Below, piece after piece: positions 1 through 9,111 of a stretch of DNA of 64,000 bases. This stretch comes from JAENVU01 sp031422675. GTDB lineage: Bacteria; Actinomycetota; Acidimicrobiia; IMCC26256; JAENVU01. The stretch is taken from NCBI GenBank assembly GCA_031422675.1, contig JANPMG010000002.1, positions 1-64,000 of the forward strand, given 5' to 3'. The stretch's first letter is position 1, and each line of letters begins with the position of its first letter. The notes beneath the pieces were generated by a model. That model was not told the DNA's origin, searched no databases, and saw only the letters and a list, made by a program, of their open reading frames with translations. A program made the translations under genes and the position numbers.

Positions 1-100
1 CCCCGCCCCCCCCACCCCCCGGCCCCACAACCACCCCCCCCCCCCCCACCCCCCGCCCTTTTTTGGCCGCCGCGGGGCCGGCCCCCCCCCCCCCCCTCCA
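1..100. repeat. C-rich low-complexity tract at window edge
   Basis: The first ~100 bases are almost entirely C with scattered A, G and a short T run. No coding signal is visible. It borders the stop codon of the aldo/keto reductase at 128. Such homopolymer-like ends are typical of contig-end sequencing or assembly artefact; a genuine chromosomal C-tract is possible but less likely. Confidence 0.7.
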
Positions 101-127
101 CCCCAAAACCGTGACCTGGCTGCCGAT

Positions 128-1105
128 TCAACGCTTGCAGATGGTTTCGATCTCGCGCTTGACCTCGGGGGTGAGTTGTTCGAGCGCCACGAGCGCACCC
201 ATGTTCTCCACCACTTGTTCGGGTCGGGACGCGCCCGTGATCACGGTGGAAACGCGCGGGTTCGACGCACACCACGCGATCGCGAGTTGCGAGACGGTGA
301 CATCGAGTCGTTCGGCGATGGTCATGAGCTCCATGACCTGGCCGTTGCGCCGTTCGTCCGTGAGCGAGTCCTTCAACCACTCGTACCCCGGCAACGCGGC
401 GCGGCTGCCTTCCGGGATGCCGTCGACGTACTTCCCGCTCAGGAGCCCGGACGCGAGTGGGCTCCACGTGGTGAGGCCGAGTCCGATGTCTTCGTACAGC
501 CGCGCGTATTCGCGCTCGACGCGGCGCCGCTCGAACAGGTGGTACTGGGGCTGTTCGGTGATCGGCCGGTGGAGGTTGCGACGATCGGCGATGTCCCACG
601 CGGCGCGGATCTCGTCGGCCGACCACTCGCTCGTGCCCCAGTAGTGCGCGCGCCCCGACTCGATGATGTCCGACATGGCCGTGACGGTCTCTTCGATCGG
701 CGTGTCCGGATCCGGCCGGTGGCAGTACACGACGTCGAGGAAGTCCAGGCCGAAGCGTTCGAGCGAACCGTCGATGGCGTGCATGAGGTACTTGCGGTTC
801 AAGGTGTTTCGCGTGTTCACGCCTTCGGTGAGCCCCCAGAAGAACTTCGAGGACACGACGTAGCTCTCACGCGCCCAGTTCAGCTCCGAGATCGCAGTGC
901 CCATGATTCGTTCCGATTCGCCGCCGGCGTACGCCTCGGCGTTGTCGAAGAAGTTGACCCCGGCCTCGTGGGCGGCGGCGAGACAATCGCGCGCCATGCC
1001 GGTGTCGAGCTGGGCGCCGAACGAGACCCAACTCCCGAACGAGAGCACACTGACCTTGAGGCCGGTGGGGCCGAGGCGCCGATAGGGCATTTCCGGGGTC
1101 GTCAT
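128..1105 (-). CDS. Aldo/keto reductase family oxidoreductase
   Basis: NAD(P)H-dependent carbonyl reductase, probably cytosolic, about 325 residues as usual for the family. The N-terminus MPYRRLGPTGLKVS and FDNAEAYAGGESE (catalytic Asp/Tyr region) are typical of the Kv-beta / YghZ-like branch, as is the WGTSEW strand and the C-terminal ITGASRPEQVVENM cofactor loop. An open frame extends 93 bases upstream, but the ATG at 1105 gives the family's normal N-terminus. It is the last of four genes on this strand, 73 bases after the FAD oxidoreductase. The substrate cannot be deduced; the channel-beta-like subgroup often acts on small aldehydes. Confidence 0.9.
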   Translation of the reverse strand: MTTPEMPYRRLGPTGLKVSVLSFGSWVSFGAQLDTGMARDCLAAAHEAGVNFFDNAEAYAGGESERIMGTAISELNWARESYVVSSKFFWGLTEGVNTRNTLNRKYLMHAIDGSLERFGLDFLDVVYCHRPDPDTPIEETVTAMSDIIESGRAHYWGTSEWSADEIRAAWDIADRRNLHRPITEQPQYHLFERRRVEREYARLYEDIGLGLTTWSPLASGLLSGKYVDGIPEGSRAALPGYEWLKDSLTDERRNGQVMELMTIAERLDVTVSQLAIAWCASNPRVSTVITGASRPEQVVENMGALVALEQLTPEVKREIETICKR

Positions 1106-1178
1106 GCGGGCCAAGGTAGCCGCGACACTCTGGAGGGCCTCCGGCCGACCCGACCTGAACTCTCGCCGACCGCCCGGC

Positions 1179-2321
1179 CTAGAAGGCAGTCCAATCACGT
1201 CCGAACCAGCGCCGGATGCGGCTCGTACCGAACTCGCCCTTCACCGCGGCGAGTTCCTCGGACGGTCCTTCGAAGTTGCCCGACGGAGCCTGGCCGGGTG
1301 CGAACGTCACCTCGACCCGTGCCACCTGATGGTGGCCGAACTCGAGGTAGCACTGACCACGCCCGTCGTACTGGACCGTGGGGGACTGACGTGATTGGGA
1401 GGCAACGATCGCGGCCGCGACGACGGACGCCTGACCTTCTGCGAACACTCCGGCCTTCGGAGTTCCCACGCTCGTGACGTCACCGACGGCGTAGACGCCC
1501 TCGAACGCGGTCTCGAGTGTGCGCGGGTTGACCGGGATCCAGCCGTCGACGCACATCCCGGATTCGGCGACCACCGCCGGTGCCGCATGGACCGGAACCG
1601 CCAGGAACAGGTCGTAGGGCATCTCAGCGCCGTGGGCGAACTCGACGACCTTGCGCCCGGGATTCAGGGCGCGCACCAGCTGGTTGGGTCGCCACTCGAT
1701 GTCACGCTCGGCGAACGCGCCGAGGATTGCCTGCGAGGCGTCGGGCGACGGCGGAATCGGCGACGGCAACGGCATGACCAAGGAGATCTCCGAGGTGGCG
1801 CGGACACCCTTCTCGGTGAGGAAGTCGTGCATCATGAGCGCGGTCTCGCTCGGTGCCGGTGGGCACTTGAACGGCGACGAGACGACGCCGACGACGACCC
1901 GGCCGCCGCCGAAGTCCGCCAAGACGTCACGCAGCGCGAATGCGCCGGCCACCGTGTAGAACTCGTGGCCGCCTTCCACCAATCCTGGCGTTGCCTCCGG
2001 GTGCAGGTCGGCGCCGAGCGCGACGACCAGGACGTCGGCCTCGAAGGTGCCGGCGTCGGTCTCGACGCGCCGGGCGACGGGATCGATGGCGCGGATCGTG
2101 GACCGCACGAAGCGCACCCCGGGCTTCACGAGATCTTCGTAGGGGTGGGTCACCGCATCGGGGACCGTCCGCCCGAACATCACGTCGAGCTTCGAGAACC
2201 CGAACACGAAACCGTCGGCCTGGTCGATCAGCACGATGTCGGCGTCATCGCCGAACGCGTCCGACAGGGTGGTGGTGAGCTCGAGCCCGCCGAAGCCCGC
2301 GCCGAGAACCAATACCTTCAT
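1179..2321 (-). CDS. FAD-dependent pyridine nucleotide-disulfide/sulfide:quinone-type oxidoreductase
   Basis: A 380-residue two-dinucleotide-binding flavoprotein. The N-terminal VLVLGAGFGGLE is a Rossmann FAD-binding fingerprint, and the C-terminal GVYAVGDVTSVGTPKAGVFA is the second FAD motif found in sulfide:quinone oxidoreductases and NDH-2-like enzymes. No clear pair of redox cysteines as in true SQR is visible, so the electron donor is uncertain. Its ATG overlaps the stop of the upstream thioesterase gene by four bases, so the two are translationally coupled. An electron-transfer partner for the acyl or amino-acid catabolism encoded upstream is a reasonable inference. Confidence 0.85.
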   Translation of the reverse strand: MKVLVLGAGFGGLELTTTLSDAFGDDADIVLIDQADGFVFGFSKLDVMFGRTVPDAVTHPYEDLVKPGVRFVRSTIRAIDPVARRVETDAGTFEADVLVVALGADLHPEATPGLVEGGHEFYTVAGAFALRDVLADFGGGRVVVGVVSSPFKCPPAPSETALMMHDFLTEKGVRATSEISLVMPLPSPIPPSPDASQAILGAFAERDIEWRPNQLVRALNPGRKVVEFAHGAEMPYDLFLAVPVHAAPAVVAESGMCVDGWIPVNPRTLETAFEGVYAVGDVTSVGTPKAGVFAEGQASVVAAAIVASQSRQSPTVQYDGRGQCYLEFGHHQVARVEVTFAPGQAPSGNFEGPSEELAAVKGEFGTSRIRRWFGRDWTAF

Positions 2322-3304
2322 TCGACGCCCCCTGGAGTTCGCTCGCGTGGCGCGAGGTCAAGGTTCAGAACGAAGGCCTCCGAGTCGCGGATGGAGTCCG
2401 GGATGCTCATCGGACCGCGCGCGTTGATGTCGAACGCGAGGTTCACGACCTCGAAGGTGGTCAGGAGATCACCGCGATCGACGTCGTAGGCCCATTGGAT
2501 GCGGTGCGACGTCTTGTCGGCCAACGCGATCACGGCACTGAAACTCTGGATGCGATCACCGAGGTGCGGCAGCCGCGCGATGGTCATGCGGGTCTCCATC
2601 GATGCCCATCCCATGCGCAGGCCGCCGGGGCCGTTGTGGAGCATCTCGGGGATGCGGTCGTTCGCCGGTTCGCCGCCCCACGTGAGCATGGGTGCGAATG
2701 CCGGCACGTACGACCCGGTGGCGTCGCACTCTTCGGTGCCCACGGTGCGAATCTTGCGCATCGCCAGATCGCGATCACGCAGGAGATCGAGGGCCGGCGC
2801 AGTGGCGATCGGATCCGTCGCCAGCGAAATCGAGCGGGTCGCACCGTGGGTCGGGATGTCGACGATGCGCGTGCGCGCGCGATCGGCGATGAACCCTGGG
2901 AGCGCGACCGGTCGGCCGGACTGGTCCTCGGCTCGGACGCGGTGGACGAAGGTGGCGGCCAGCGTGTCGCGGTCGTCGTTCGCGAGTTCGTGGTAGATGC
3001 GCAGGCCGTCATCGAGCATCTCGACGACACCACTTCGCACGACGAGGCGCGCCCCGAGCAGCTGCTCGCGGTGATGCCGGGTATAGACGTCGATCGGACG
3101 GAACGTCACCCGGGTGTCGCCGACGAGATCGGCGATGATCGCCGCCGTGCCGGACTGCGCGTTCACGCCGTAGAACCGGACGTTCATGTGGCCGAGGTGG
3201 TCGATTTGGTCCTCGGTCACCGCGCTGGCATGGGTGGTGGTCAGCTCGGAAGTGGTGGGGGCGTCGATGGCCGGATCCTGTCGGAGTCGAGTCGAGACGG
3301 GCAA
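2318..3304 (-). CDS. Double-hotdog thioesterase family protein
   Basis: 328 residues containing two hotdog-like halves. The first has the 4-hydroxybenzoyl-CoA thioesterase-type signature DHLGHMNVRFYG (about residues 35-46); the second lies near residues 210-315. This is the arrangement of acyl-CoA or acyl-ACP thioesterases. It probably hydrolyses or binds an acyl-CoA. It starts 32 bases after the amidohydrolase stop and overlaps the next gene by ATGA, placing it in the middle of a four-gene operon on this strand. The exact acyl substrate is unknown. Confidence 0.75.
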   Translation of the reverse strand: MPVSTRLRQDPAIDAPTTSELTTTHASAVTEDQIDHLGHMNVRFYGVNAQSGTAAIIADLVGDTRVTFRPIDVYTRHHREQLLGARLVVRSGVVEMLDDGLRIYHELANDDRDTLAATFVHRVRAEDQSGRPVALPGFIADRARTRIVDIPTHGATRSISLATDPIATAPALDLLRDRDLAMRKIRTVGTEECDATGSYVPAFAPMLTWGGEPANDRIPEMLHNGPGGLRMGWASMETRMTIARLPHLGDRIQSFSAVIALADKTSHRIQWAYDVDRGDLLTTFEVVNLAFDINARGPMSIPDSIRDSEAFVLNLDLAPRERTPGGVE

Positions 3305-3336
3305 CTTCTCCGCGCGCCCGGGTGACTGCGCTCGGG

Positions 3337-5094
3337 TCAGCGCTGGTTGCGGACGAGACGCCCGGGGCGTTCTCCCGTGTCGGCGTCGTCGGCGCGGGTC
3401 TGGACGCCGGCCACCACGGTGGCGAGGTACCCGGAGACCGGTTGGAGGTAGCGCTGGCCGCCGGCGGGAAGGTCGGCGTACATGACCGGTCGCCGGACGC
3501 GCAGCCGATCGAGATCGATCACGTTGAGATCGGCGCGCCGACCCGGCTCGATGGTGCCGCGATCGGTGAAGCTGTAGAGGTTCGCGGTGCGGCGGGTCTG
3601 CTGCTCGACCATGAACTCGAGCGGGATCTTCTCGCCCCGAGTGCGATCACGGGTCCAGTGGGTGAGCTGTGTGCTCGGGCTGGACCCGTCGCAGATGAGC
3701 TTCACGTGCGCGCCCGCGTCGGCGAGGCCGACGATCGTGGCCGGATGCGTGATCATCTCGCGGATCGCGTCGAGGTTGCCCTCCATGTAGCCCGCGCCCG
3801 CGAGGTTCACGATGTTGGTGCCGTCGCCCGCGGCGAGGAAGTCGTACATCGCGTCGATCGCGGTGACGCCGCGCGCGGCGGCGATGGCGCCGAACGTCCG
3901 ATCGAAATCGGGTTCGTAGTCCACGATGTCGTCGAGCCCGAACATGAAGTCGGCGACGTTCTGCATCACCGCCGCGAACATCTCCATCGATCCGGCGTTG
4001 TCCAGCGCGCCATCGGGCTCGGCCAGGATGCGCGCCTTCATCTCCGGGTCACGCATGCGGCGGGCCTGCTCGGAAACGGGCAGCGCCGCGAGCTCGCGGT
4101 ACGACGGCTTGTGCATGAACGGGTGATATCCGGCGAGTCCGCCGAGGATGCCGACGGGCCGGGACGCGATCTGCGGATACAGCTGCGCCCCGGCACGATT
4201 CTGTTCGACCGCGAAGTCCAGGACCGCGCGCCACGCATTGCCGTCGTCGACGTGCTGCACGGTGGTGAACGTGATCTTCTGACCTGTGGCGCGCGAGATG
4301 TCGGCCAACAGCTCCAGTTCGTGGTCCTGACTGAACCGTTCACCACCGAACTGGCTCATCTGGCCGAGCGACGAGGACGTGATCGCCTCGAACACGCCGC
4401 CGCCGCCGTCGGCCATGCCGTGGATCAGCTCGCGCAGCTCGACGTCGGTCGCGTAGGTGCCCGGTACCGCGTCACCGCCGATGGAACGGTGGAAGATCGT
4501 GCGCGACGTGGAGAACCCGACGGCGCCCGCCGCGATGGACTCGGCGAGGAGCCGTCTCATCGCAGCGATGTCGGAGGCCGACGCGTCTTCGTTCTTGACG
4601 CCGCGCTCACGCATGACCTCGAACCGCAACGATCCGTGGGCAACCTGCGCGGCGATGTCCATCGCGTACCGACGCGCGTCGAGGAAGTCCAGGTACTCCG
4701 GGAACGTTTCCCACGCGCCCCACGGCACGCCTTCGTTGAGCGCGCTGCCCGGGATGTCCTCCACGCCCTCCATGAGTTCGATCAGCGTCGCCTGCTCGCC
4801 CGCCGGGCACGGCGCGAAGCCGACCCCGCAGTTCCCCATCACGAGGGTGGTCACCCCGTTACTGAACGACGGGTCGAGCTGGTCGTCCCACGTGGCCTGA
4901 CCGTCGTAGTGGGTGTGGACATCGACCCAACCGGGCGTGACGACGGCGCCGTGGGCGTCGATGGTGCGGTCGCCGCTGAGTGATCCGCCGATCGCGGTGA
5001 TGACGCCGTCGTCGATCCCGACGTCGCCGGAGAATCGATCCGCGCCGGTGCCGTCGACGATCGTGCCGCCCGAGATCACCAGATCGTGTGCCAT
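3337..5094 (-). CDS. N-acyl-D-amino-acid deacylase-like amidohydrolase
   Basis: A 585-residue metal-dependent amidohydrolase. The start MAHDLVISGGTIVDGTG is the small N-terminal beta-sandwich; GWVDVHTHYDGQ supplies the HxH metal ligands; MGNCGVGFAP is characteristic of the D-aminoacylase branch. Late motifs (LADAGAHVKLICDG, EFMVEQQTRRTANLY, PGRRADLNVID) complete the fold. An upstream in-frame extension reads a low-complexity Arg/Gln stretch and is rejected in favour of the ATG at 5094. It is the first gene of the operon running down to 128 and is divergent from the aldehyde dehydrogenase. Function on N-acyl-D-amino acids is by family only; other cyclic or acyl amides are possible. Confidence 0.88.
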   Translation of the reverse strand: MAHDLVISGGTIVDGTGADRFSGDVGIDDGVITAIGGSLSGDRTIDAHGAVVTPGWVDVHTHYDGQATWDDQLDPSFSNGVTTLVMGNCGVGFAPCPAGEQATLIELMEGVEDIPGSALNEGVPWGAWETFPEYLDFLDARRYAMDIAAQVAHGSLRFEVMRERGVKNEDASASDIAAMRRLLAESIAAGAVGFSTSRTIFHRSIGGDAVPGTYATDVELRELIHGMADGGGGVFEAITSSSLGQMSQFGGERFSQDHELELLADISRATGQKITFTTVQHVDDGNAWRAVLDFAVEQNRAGAQLYPQIASRPVGILGGLAGYHPFMHKPSYRELAALPVSEQARRMRDPEMKARILAEPDGALDNAGSMEMFAAVMQNVADFMFGLDDIVDYEPDFDRTFGAIAAARGVTAIDAMYDFLAAGDGTNIVNLAGAGYMEGNLDAIREMITHPATIVGLADAGAHVKLICDGSSPSTQLTHWTRDRTRGEKIPLEFMVEQQTRRTANLYSFTDRGTIEPGRRADLNVIDLDRLRVRRPVMYADLPAGGQRYLQPVSGYLATVVAGVQTRADDADTGERPGRLVRNQR

Positions 5095-5110
5095 CGCTCG
5101 TGCCCCGCTT

Positions 5111-5166
5111 CGTCGTGGTTGTCGTGGTCGTGCTCGTGCTCGTCGTCGTTGTCGTTGTCGTTCTCG
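5111..5166. repeat. GTC/GTT/CTC trinucleotide microsatellite in divergent intergenic region
   Basis: A run of nearly uninterrupted triplets of the GTC, GTT, GTG and CTC type fills much of the 223-base gap between the amidohydrolase start (5094) and the aldehyde dehydrogenase start (5318). It lies where the amidohydrolase leader and promoter should be. No clear -35/-10 pair was recognised in the rest of this gap. Confidence 0.75.
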
Positions 5167-5317
5167 CTGGAGTGCGGGGCCCATCTTGTCCGGTCGGGGG
5201 AGCGCATGCACCCGGCGGCGATACCTCGTCCGGGTGGGGCCCGGTGGCCACGTCGGGTGCCGCGGCCCGGACCCGATACCCTGCCGAACGCCTCAGACCG
5301 CAAAACGGGAGACCACG

Positions 5318-6760
5318 GTGCAGATCTTCGACACGCTCTTCATCGGCAACCAGCACGTGAAGCCGGAGAGCAAGGACGTCATCGACGTCGTGTCACCTCA
5401 CACGGAGCAAGTGATCGGCCAGGTGCCGGACGCGTCGCCCGCGGATATCGACAAGGCCGTCGCGTCGGCCCGGGACGCGTTCGAGAACGGCCCGTGGCCC
5501 CGCATGGCGCCCGAAGAACGCGGTGAGGCCATCGCCCGGTTGGCGACGGCACTCCAGAACCGGGCCGAGCCGATCGCGGACTTGATCTCGAGTCAGAACG
5601 GCTCACCGAAGCAGTGGTCGATCATGGGACAGGTGTTCTCCGCCACCATGGTGCTCGGCGGCTACGCGGAGTACGCCAAGACGTACCCGTTCGTGCAGGA
5701 GCGCACCGGTGCGTTGGGCGGCCGGTTGCAGGTGCGGCGCGCGCCGGTGGGCGTGGCGGCGGGAATCATCCCGTGGAACGTTCCGCTGTTCATCATGGCG
5801 TTGAAGCTCGGCCCGGCCATGGCTGCGGGAGTCCCGATGGTGATCAAGCCGGCGCCCGAGACTCCGCTCGACTCGTACCTCTTCGCCGATGCCGTGATCG
5901 AGGCGGGCATCCCCGAAGGTGTCATCAACATCGTCCCGGCCGGTCGGGAGAACGCGGACTACATCCTTCGTCACCCCGGCATCGACAAGGTGAGCTTCAC
6001 CGGCAGCACCGCCGTCGGCAAGCACATTGCGTCGGTGTGCGGTGAGCAGCTCAAGCGGGTCACGCTCGAACTCGGTGGCAAGTCCGCGGCCATCGTGCTC
6101 GACGATGTTGCCCTCGATGACGCGCTGCTCGGCGAGATGGTGATGTCCGGCCTCATGAACAACGGTCAGGTCTGTGGTGCGCAGTCGCGCATCCTGGCGC
6201 CGCGCTCGCGCTACGACGAAGTGGTCGACGCCCTGGCCGCGGCCGTCGGCGCCATGACCGTGGGCGACCCGCTCGACGTGAGCACGCAGATCGGGCCACT
6301 CGTTGCGGAACGCCAGCGCACCCGGGTGGAGGGCTACATCGAAGCCGGGAAAGCCGCCGGGGCGCGGGTCGTCGCCGGTGGTTCCCGGCCCGACCACCCC
6401 ACGGGTTGGTACGTCGCACCGACGGTCTTCGCCGACGTGGACAACACGATGCAGATCGCCCGCGAGGAGATCTTCGGGCCGGTGCTGTCGGTGATCCCGT
6501 ACGACGGTGAGGACGAGGCCGTGCAGATCGCGAACGACAGCGACTACGGCCTCTGTGGGTCGGTGTGGACCAGCGATGTGGAGCACGGTGCCGAGATCGG
6601 GGCGCGGGTGCGCACCGGTGTGGTCGCGGTGAACTCGTCGACGATCCTGGACTTCAACGCACCGTTCGGCGGGTTCAAGCAGTCCGGAATCGGGCGGGAA
6701 CTCGGCCCCGAGGGCATCGATCCCTACACCGAACTCCAGACCATCATCCTCCCGGCCTGA
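5318..6760 (+). CDS. Aldehyde dehydrogenase family protein
   Basis: A 480-residue NAD(P)-dependent aldehyde dehydrogenase. Motifs: PWNVPLF and FTGSTAVGKHI (cofactor binding), ELGGKSA with the general-base Glu, NNGQVCGAQSR with the catalytic Cys near residue 286, and the late EIFGPVLSV. The GTG at 5318 is chosen because GGGAG lies seven bases upstream and yields a normal-length N-terminus; the open frame extends much further upstream through the microsatellite. Likely oxidises a catabolic aldehyde to the acid; the substrate is not deducible. It heads a plus-strand pair with trmL. Confidence 0.93.
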   Translation: MQIFDTLFIGNQHVKPESKDVIDVVSPHTEQVIGQVPDASPADIDKAVASARDAFENGPWPRMAPEERGEAIARLATALQNRAEPIADLISSQNGSPKQWSIMGQVFSATMVLGGYAEYAKTYPFVQERTGALGGRLQVRRAPVGVAAGIIPWNVPLFIMALKLGPAMAAGVPMVIKPAPETPLDSYLFADAVIEAGIPEGVINIVPAGRENADYILRHPGIDKVSFTGSTAVGKHIASVCGEQLKRVTLELGGKSAAIVLDDVALDDALLGEMVMSGLMNNGQVCGAQSRILAPRSRYDEVVDALAAAVGAMTVGDPLDVSTQIGPLVAERQRTRVEGYIEAGKAAGARVVAGGSRPDHPTGWYVAPTVFADVDNTMQIAREEIFGPVLSVIPYDGEDEAVQIANDSDYGLCGSVWTSDVEHGAEIGARVRTGVVAVNSSTILDFNAPFGGFKQSGIGRELGPEGIDPYTELQTIILPA

Positions 6761-6803
6761 TCCCGGAGGGGTTGCGGGTCGCGTTCGGACCGACCGATCC
6801 ACG

Positions 6804-7310
6804 ATGCTCGACGTGGTGTTGGTGGCCCCCCAGATCGCGGCGAACACCGGGAACATCGTGCGACTCTGCGCCAACGTCGGCGCGGGGCTGCATCTGGTGG
6901 GTCCACTCGGATTCGAGGTGGACGATCGTGCGCTGCGCCGAGCCGGTCTGGACTATCACGAACTGGCTGCCACTCGGATCTGGGATTCGTGGGACGAATG
7001 TCGGTCGGGGATCGGGATCGCGCCGCGCTGGTTCGCGACCACCACCCGGCCGCCGCATCGCCGGTACGACACGGTCACCTACGCACCGGGTGACGTCGTC
7101 GTGTTCGGATGCGAGGCGACGGGCCTCGGCTCGGACCGGTTGGACGCATTCGCGGACGACCGTCGGCTGCACATCCCGATGCGGCCGGACAACCGGAGCC
7201 TCAACCTCGCGAACGCGGTGAGCGTCGTGGTCTACGAAGCGTGGCGTCAGCACGGTTTCGACGGCGCGGCGACCGGTACGTTCGCCGAGTCCCCGCGGTC
7301 TTCGGAGTAG
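6804..7310 (+). CDS. trmL: tRNA (cytidine(34)-2'-O)-methyltransferase, TrmL/YibK family
   Basis: 168 residues, the usual TrmL size, forming a minimal SPOUT knot methyltransferase that 2'-O-methylates the wobble base of certain tRNA-Leu species using S-adenosylmethionine. Family motifs: MLDVVLVAPQIAANTGNIVR at the N-terminus, VGPLGF, VVFGCEATGL and the C-terminal IPMRPDNRSLNLANAVSVV knot. It begins 43 bases after the aldehyde dehydrogenase. Its 3' end abuts the decayed ltrA on the other strand. Confidence 0.93.
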   Translation: MLDVVLVAPQIAANTGNIVRLCANVGAGLHLVGPLGFEVDDRALRRAGLDYHELAATRIWDSWDECRSGIGIAPRWFATTTRPPHRRYDTVTYAPGDVVVFGCEATGLGSDRLDAFADDRRLHIPMRPDNRSLNLANAVSVVVYEAWRQHGFDGAATGTFAESPRSSE

Positions 7311-8069
7311 CCCGGGAGCCTGCCACTGCAGACCGAGGAAGCCGCCGAGGAACGCCGCCACCGAGATGGCGAGCGCCACCAGATCGGCGGTGCCGTCGTC
7401 GCTCGGATGCGCAACGACGTGTTTGGCGGCGACGGCGTAGAGCACGATGCCGACGATGATGGGGAAGTGGCCGAACGAGAACAGGTTGCGCGCGACGCGG
7501 CCGCGATTCGCGCTCTCTCGCAGCACAGTTTCGATCACGCCGGGGACGTAGGAGAAGTAGGTCCACCAGAACACGCAGGCCACCGAGACGGCGGCGATCA
7601 CGCCGAGTCCGATCGTGGAGTCCAACCGAGTTTCGGACGCCGCAACGCCCACGGCAACGAGCACCTCGCCCAACGAGATGATGACGAAGAGCGAGTGCCG
7701 TTCCACGAAGTGCACCGGGCCGATGGTCCACTCCGCGTCGCTCGTGCCGCCCCGGCGGCCGGCCCGGATCGCCGACCCGACGTGAAGACCGGCGACTGCG
7801 CACCACACGATGGTCCGCGGTCCGCGACCTCCCGCCGTGCCCACGAGGACGAGAATCGGTGCGGGCATCAGGGATCGCGACCGCCATCAACCGGTCAACA
7901 ACAGGCTCCGGGCGAAGCTGGTGGGGCTGGTGTCAGAAGCAAAGACCCCGGCGATCTGGGTGACGGCGAAGACGAAGACGAGGTCCAGGAAGAGTTCGAG
8001 ATTGGACGCGTGACGCTCGGACTGTGGCTCAGTCTGCGGTTCGGGCCGCGCGTCGGGATCGCCGGTCAT
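7311..8069 (-). pseudogene. Degenerate low-temperature-requirement protein A (LtrA) gene
   Basis: Fragments of LtrA, a multi-pass membrane family of about 380-400 residues, are recognisable in order on the minus strand. The N-terminal piece (start ATG at 8069, LELFLDLVFVFAVTQIA) stops at a TGA at 7887-7889. A short piece LMAVAIPDA follows in another frame near 7890. The longest piece, containing HFVERHSLFVIISLGE, FWWTYF and FGHFPIIVGIVLYAVA, begins near 7868. The family's WWaWvytTW segment and the following transmembrane block are absent, and the C-terminus is cut where trmL begins. At least two deletions plus a frame change point to a pseudogene. The original start overlapped the upstream stop as TGATG. 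Confidence 0.8.
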
Positions 8070-9004
8070 CAGCGCGGTGGTGCGGTGGCGGCGCGTACGA
8101 CGGCCGCATCCACATCCGCGATGACCGCTCCGGTGGGATCGAGGTCGAAGAACTCCACTCCGTCGGTCACGGTGGGTGCATCGGCGCCGAACGCCACCGC
8201 GATCTTGTTGGCTGCGTTGCGCGCGACGTCGAGGACGATCTCGGTGATCTGCGCCGTATCGAAGTGTTCGTGCACCGCTCGCACCAGGGCATCGTCGATC
8301 GCGCCGGGTTGGGTGACGAGTGCATCGGTGAGTCGGAGCGCAACTCGTTGGCGATCGGTGAACACTTCGTCCGCGGTCGCATCGTCCGCTGCCGTCCGAA
8401 TGACCGCGAGGTCGCCGGCCTGGTCGAGTGCCGTCACGCTGATCCGAGACTGGCAGAGCCGGCACTCGTGGGCCCGCGCGCCGTGGAGTCGGATGAGTTC
8501 GGTCAGGAGTGGATCGAGGGTGTTGAGGCGCGCCACGGCGGCCATGAACGACTCGAGTTCGGGCCAGAGGCGCGCGGGGTCGATCACCGAACCGTTGAGG
8601 GTCGGCATCGGCGTTACGAACAACCGGTCCAGGCCGAGCCGGGCGCGCGTGAAGACGTCGTTGACGTAGACCGCCTGGACGAAGAGGAACGCGTCGTCGC
8701 CCAGTGCCCGGGTCATGGCGGTGCGGTGCTCGCTGGTGATTGCGGCCACGTCCACCACGAACTGCTCCGCGAACGCGAGGCCCGCCAGTTCCCGGAGACC
8801 GGCGGGTGGTTCACCGCGTCCGGTGGTCGACGCGCCGAGCACGGCATCGATCATCCGGATGATCGGGCCGAAGACCTCGGGGTGAATGGCGGTTCGAGCC
8901 GTCGTGAGGATGTCGTCGAACTGGCGGAAGATCTCCGGCGCGATCGCGCGCCACGGTTGGTCGGAGTCGCCGGATGCGCGCAGGTCGGTCTTCGGATCGG
9001 ACAC
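8069..9004 (-). CDS. Carboxymuconolactone decarboxylase/AhpD-like protein
   Basis: A 311-residue helical protein. The central segment LIRLHGARAHECRLCQSR carries the CxxC signature of the CMD/AhpD alkylhydroperoxidase-like fold, with the following helix rich in Ala, Asp and Arg. The protein is longer than a single CMD domain (about 120 residues), so there is an N-terminal helical half without obvious CxxC. A thiol-dependent peroxidase or isomerase role is possible but unproven. It is coupled to the ltrA remnant by a TGATG overlap, and is divergent from the 9112 cassette. Confidence 0.75.
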   Translation of the reverse strand: MSDPKTDLRASGDSDQPWRAIAPEIFRQFDDILTTARTAIHPEVFGPIIRMIDAVLGASTTGRGEPPAGLRELAGLAFAEQFVVDVAAITSEHRTAMTRALGDDAFLFVQAVYVNDVFTRARLGLDRLFVTPMPTLNGSVIDPARLWPELESFMAAVARLNTLDPLLTELIRLHGARAHECRLCQSRISVTALDQAGDLAVIRTAADDATADEVFTDRQRVALRLTDALVTQPGAIDDALVRAVHEHFDTAQITEIVLDVARNAANKIAVAFGADAPTVTDGVEFFDLDPTGAVIADVDAAVVRAATAPPR

Positions 9005-9111
9005 GGCCGGAGCCTACGAATCGCGGCGATGACCGGCAAGATCGCGGCGCGGGTTCGACGGCGGCGCGGCGCGAACGCGCACGCAACTCGCCGCTCGTGG
9101 TAGAGACAGGC

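Noticed and set aside
176..1477. Long plus-strand frame opposite the aldo/keto reductase and FAD oxidoreductase
   Set aside because: Arg/His/Asp-rich composition with no motif; typical of high-GC antisense frames.
7887..7889. In-frame TGA in the ltrA remnant as a second selenocysteine site
   Set aside because: No Cys is expected at this position, family segments are missing on either side, and no SECIS-like hairpin follows.
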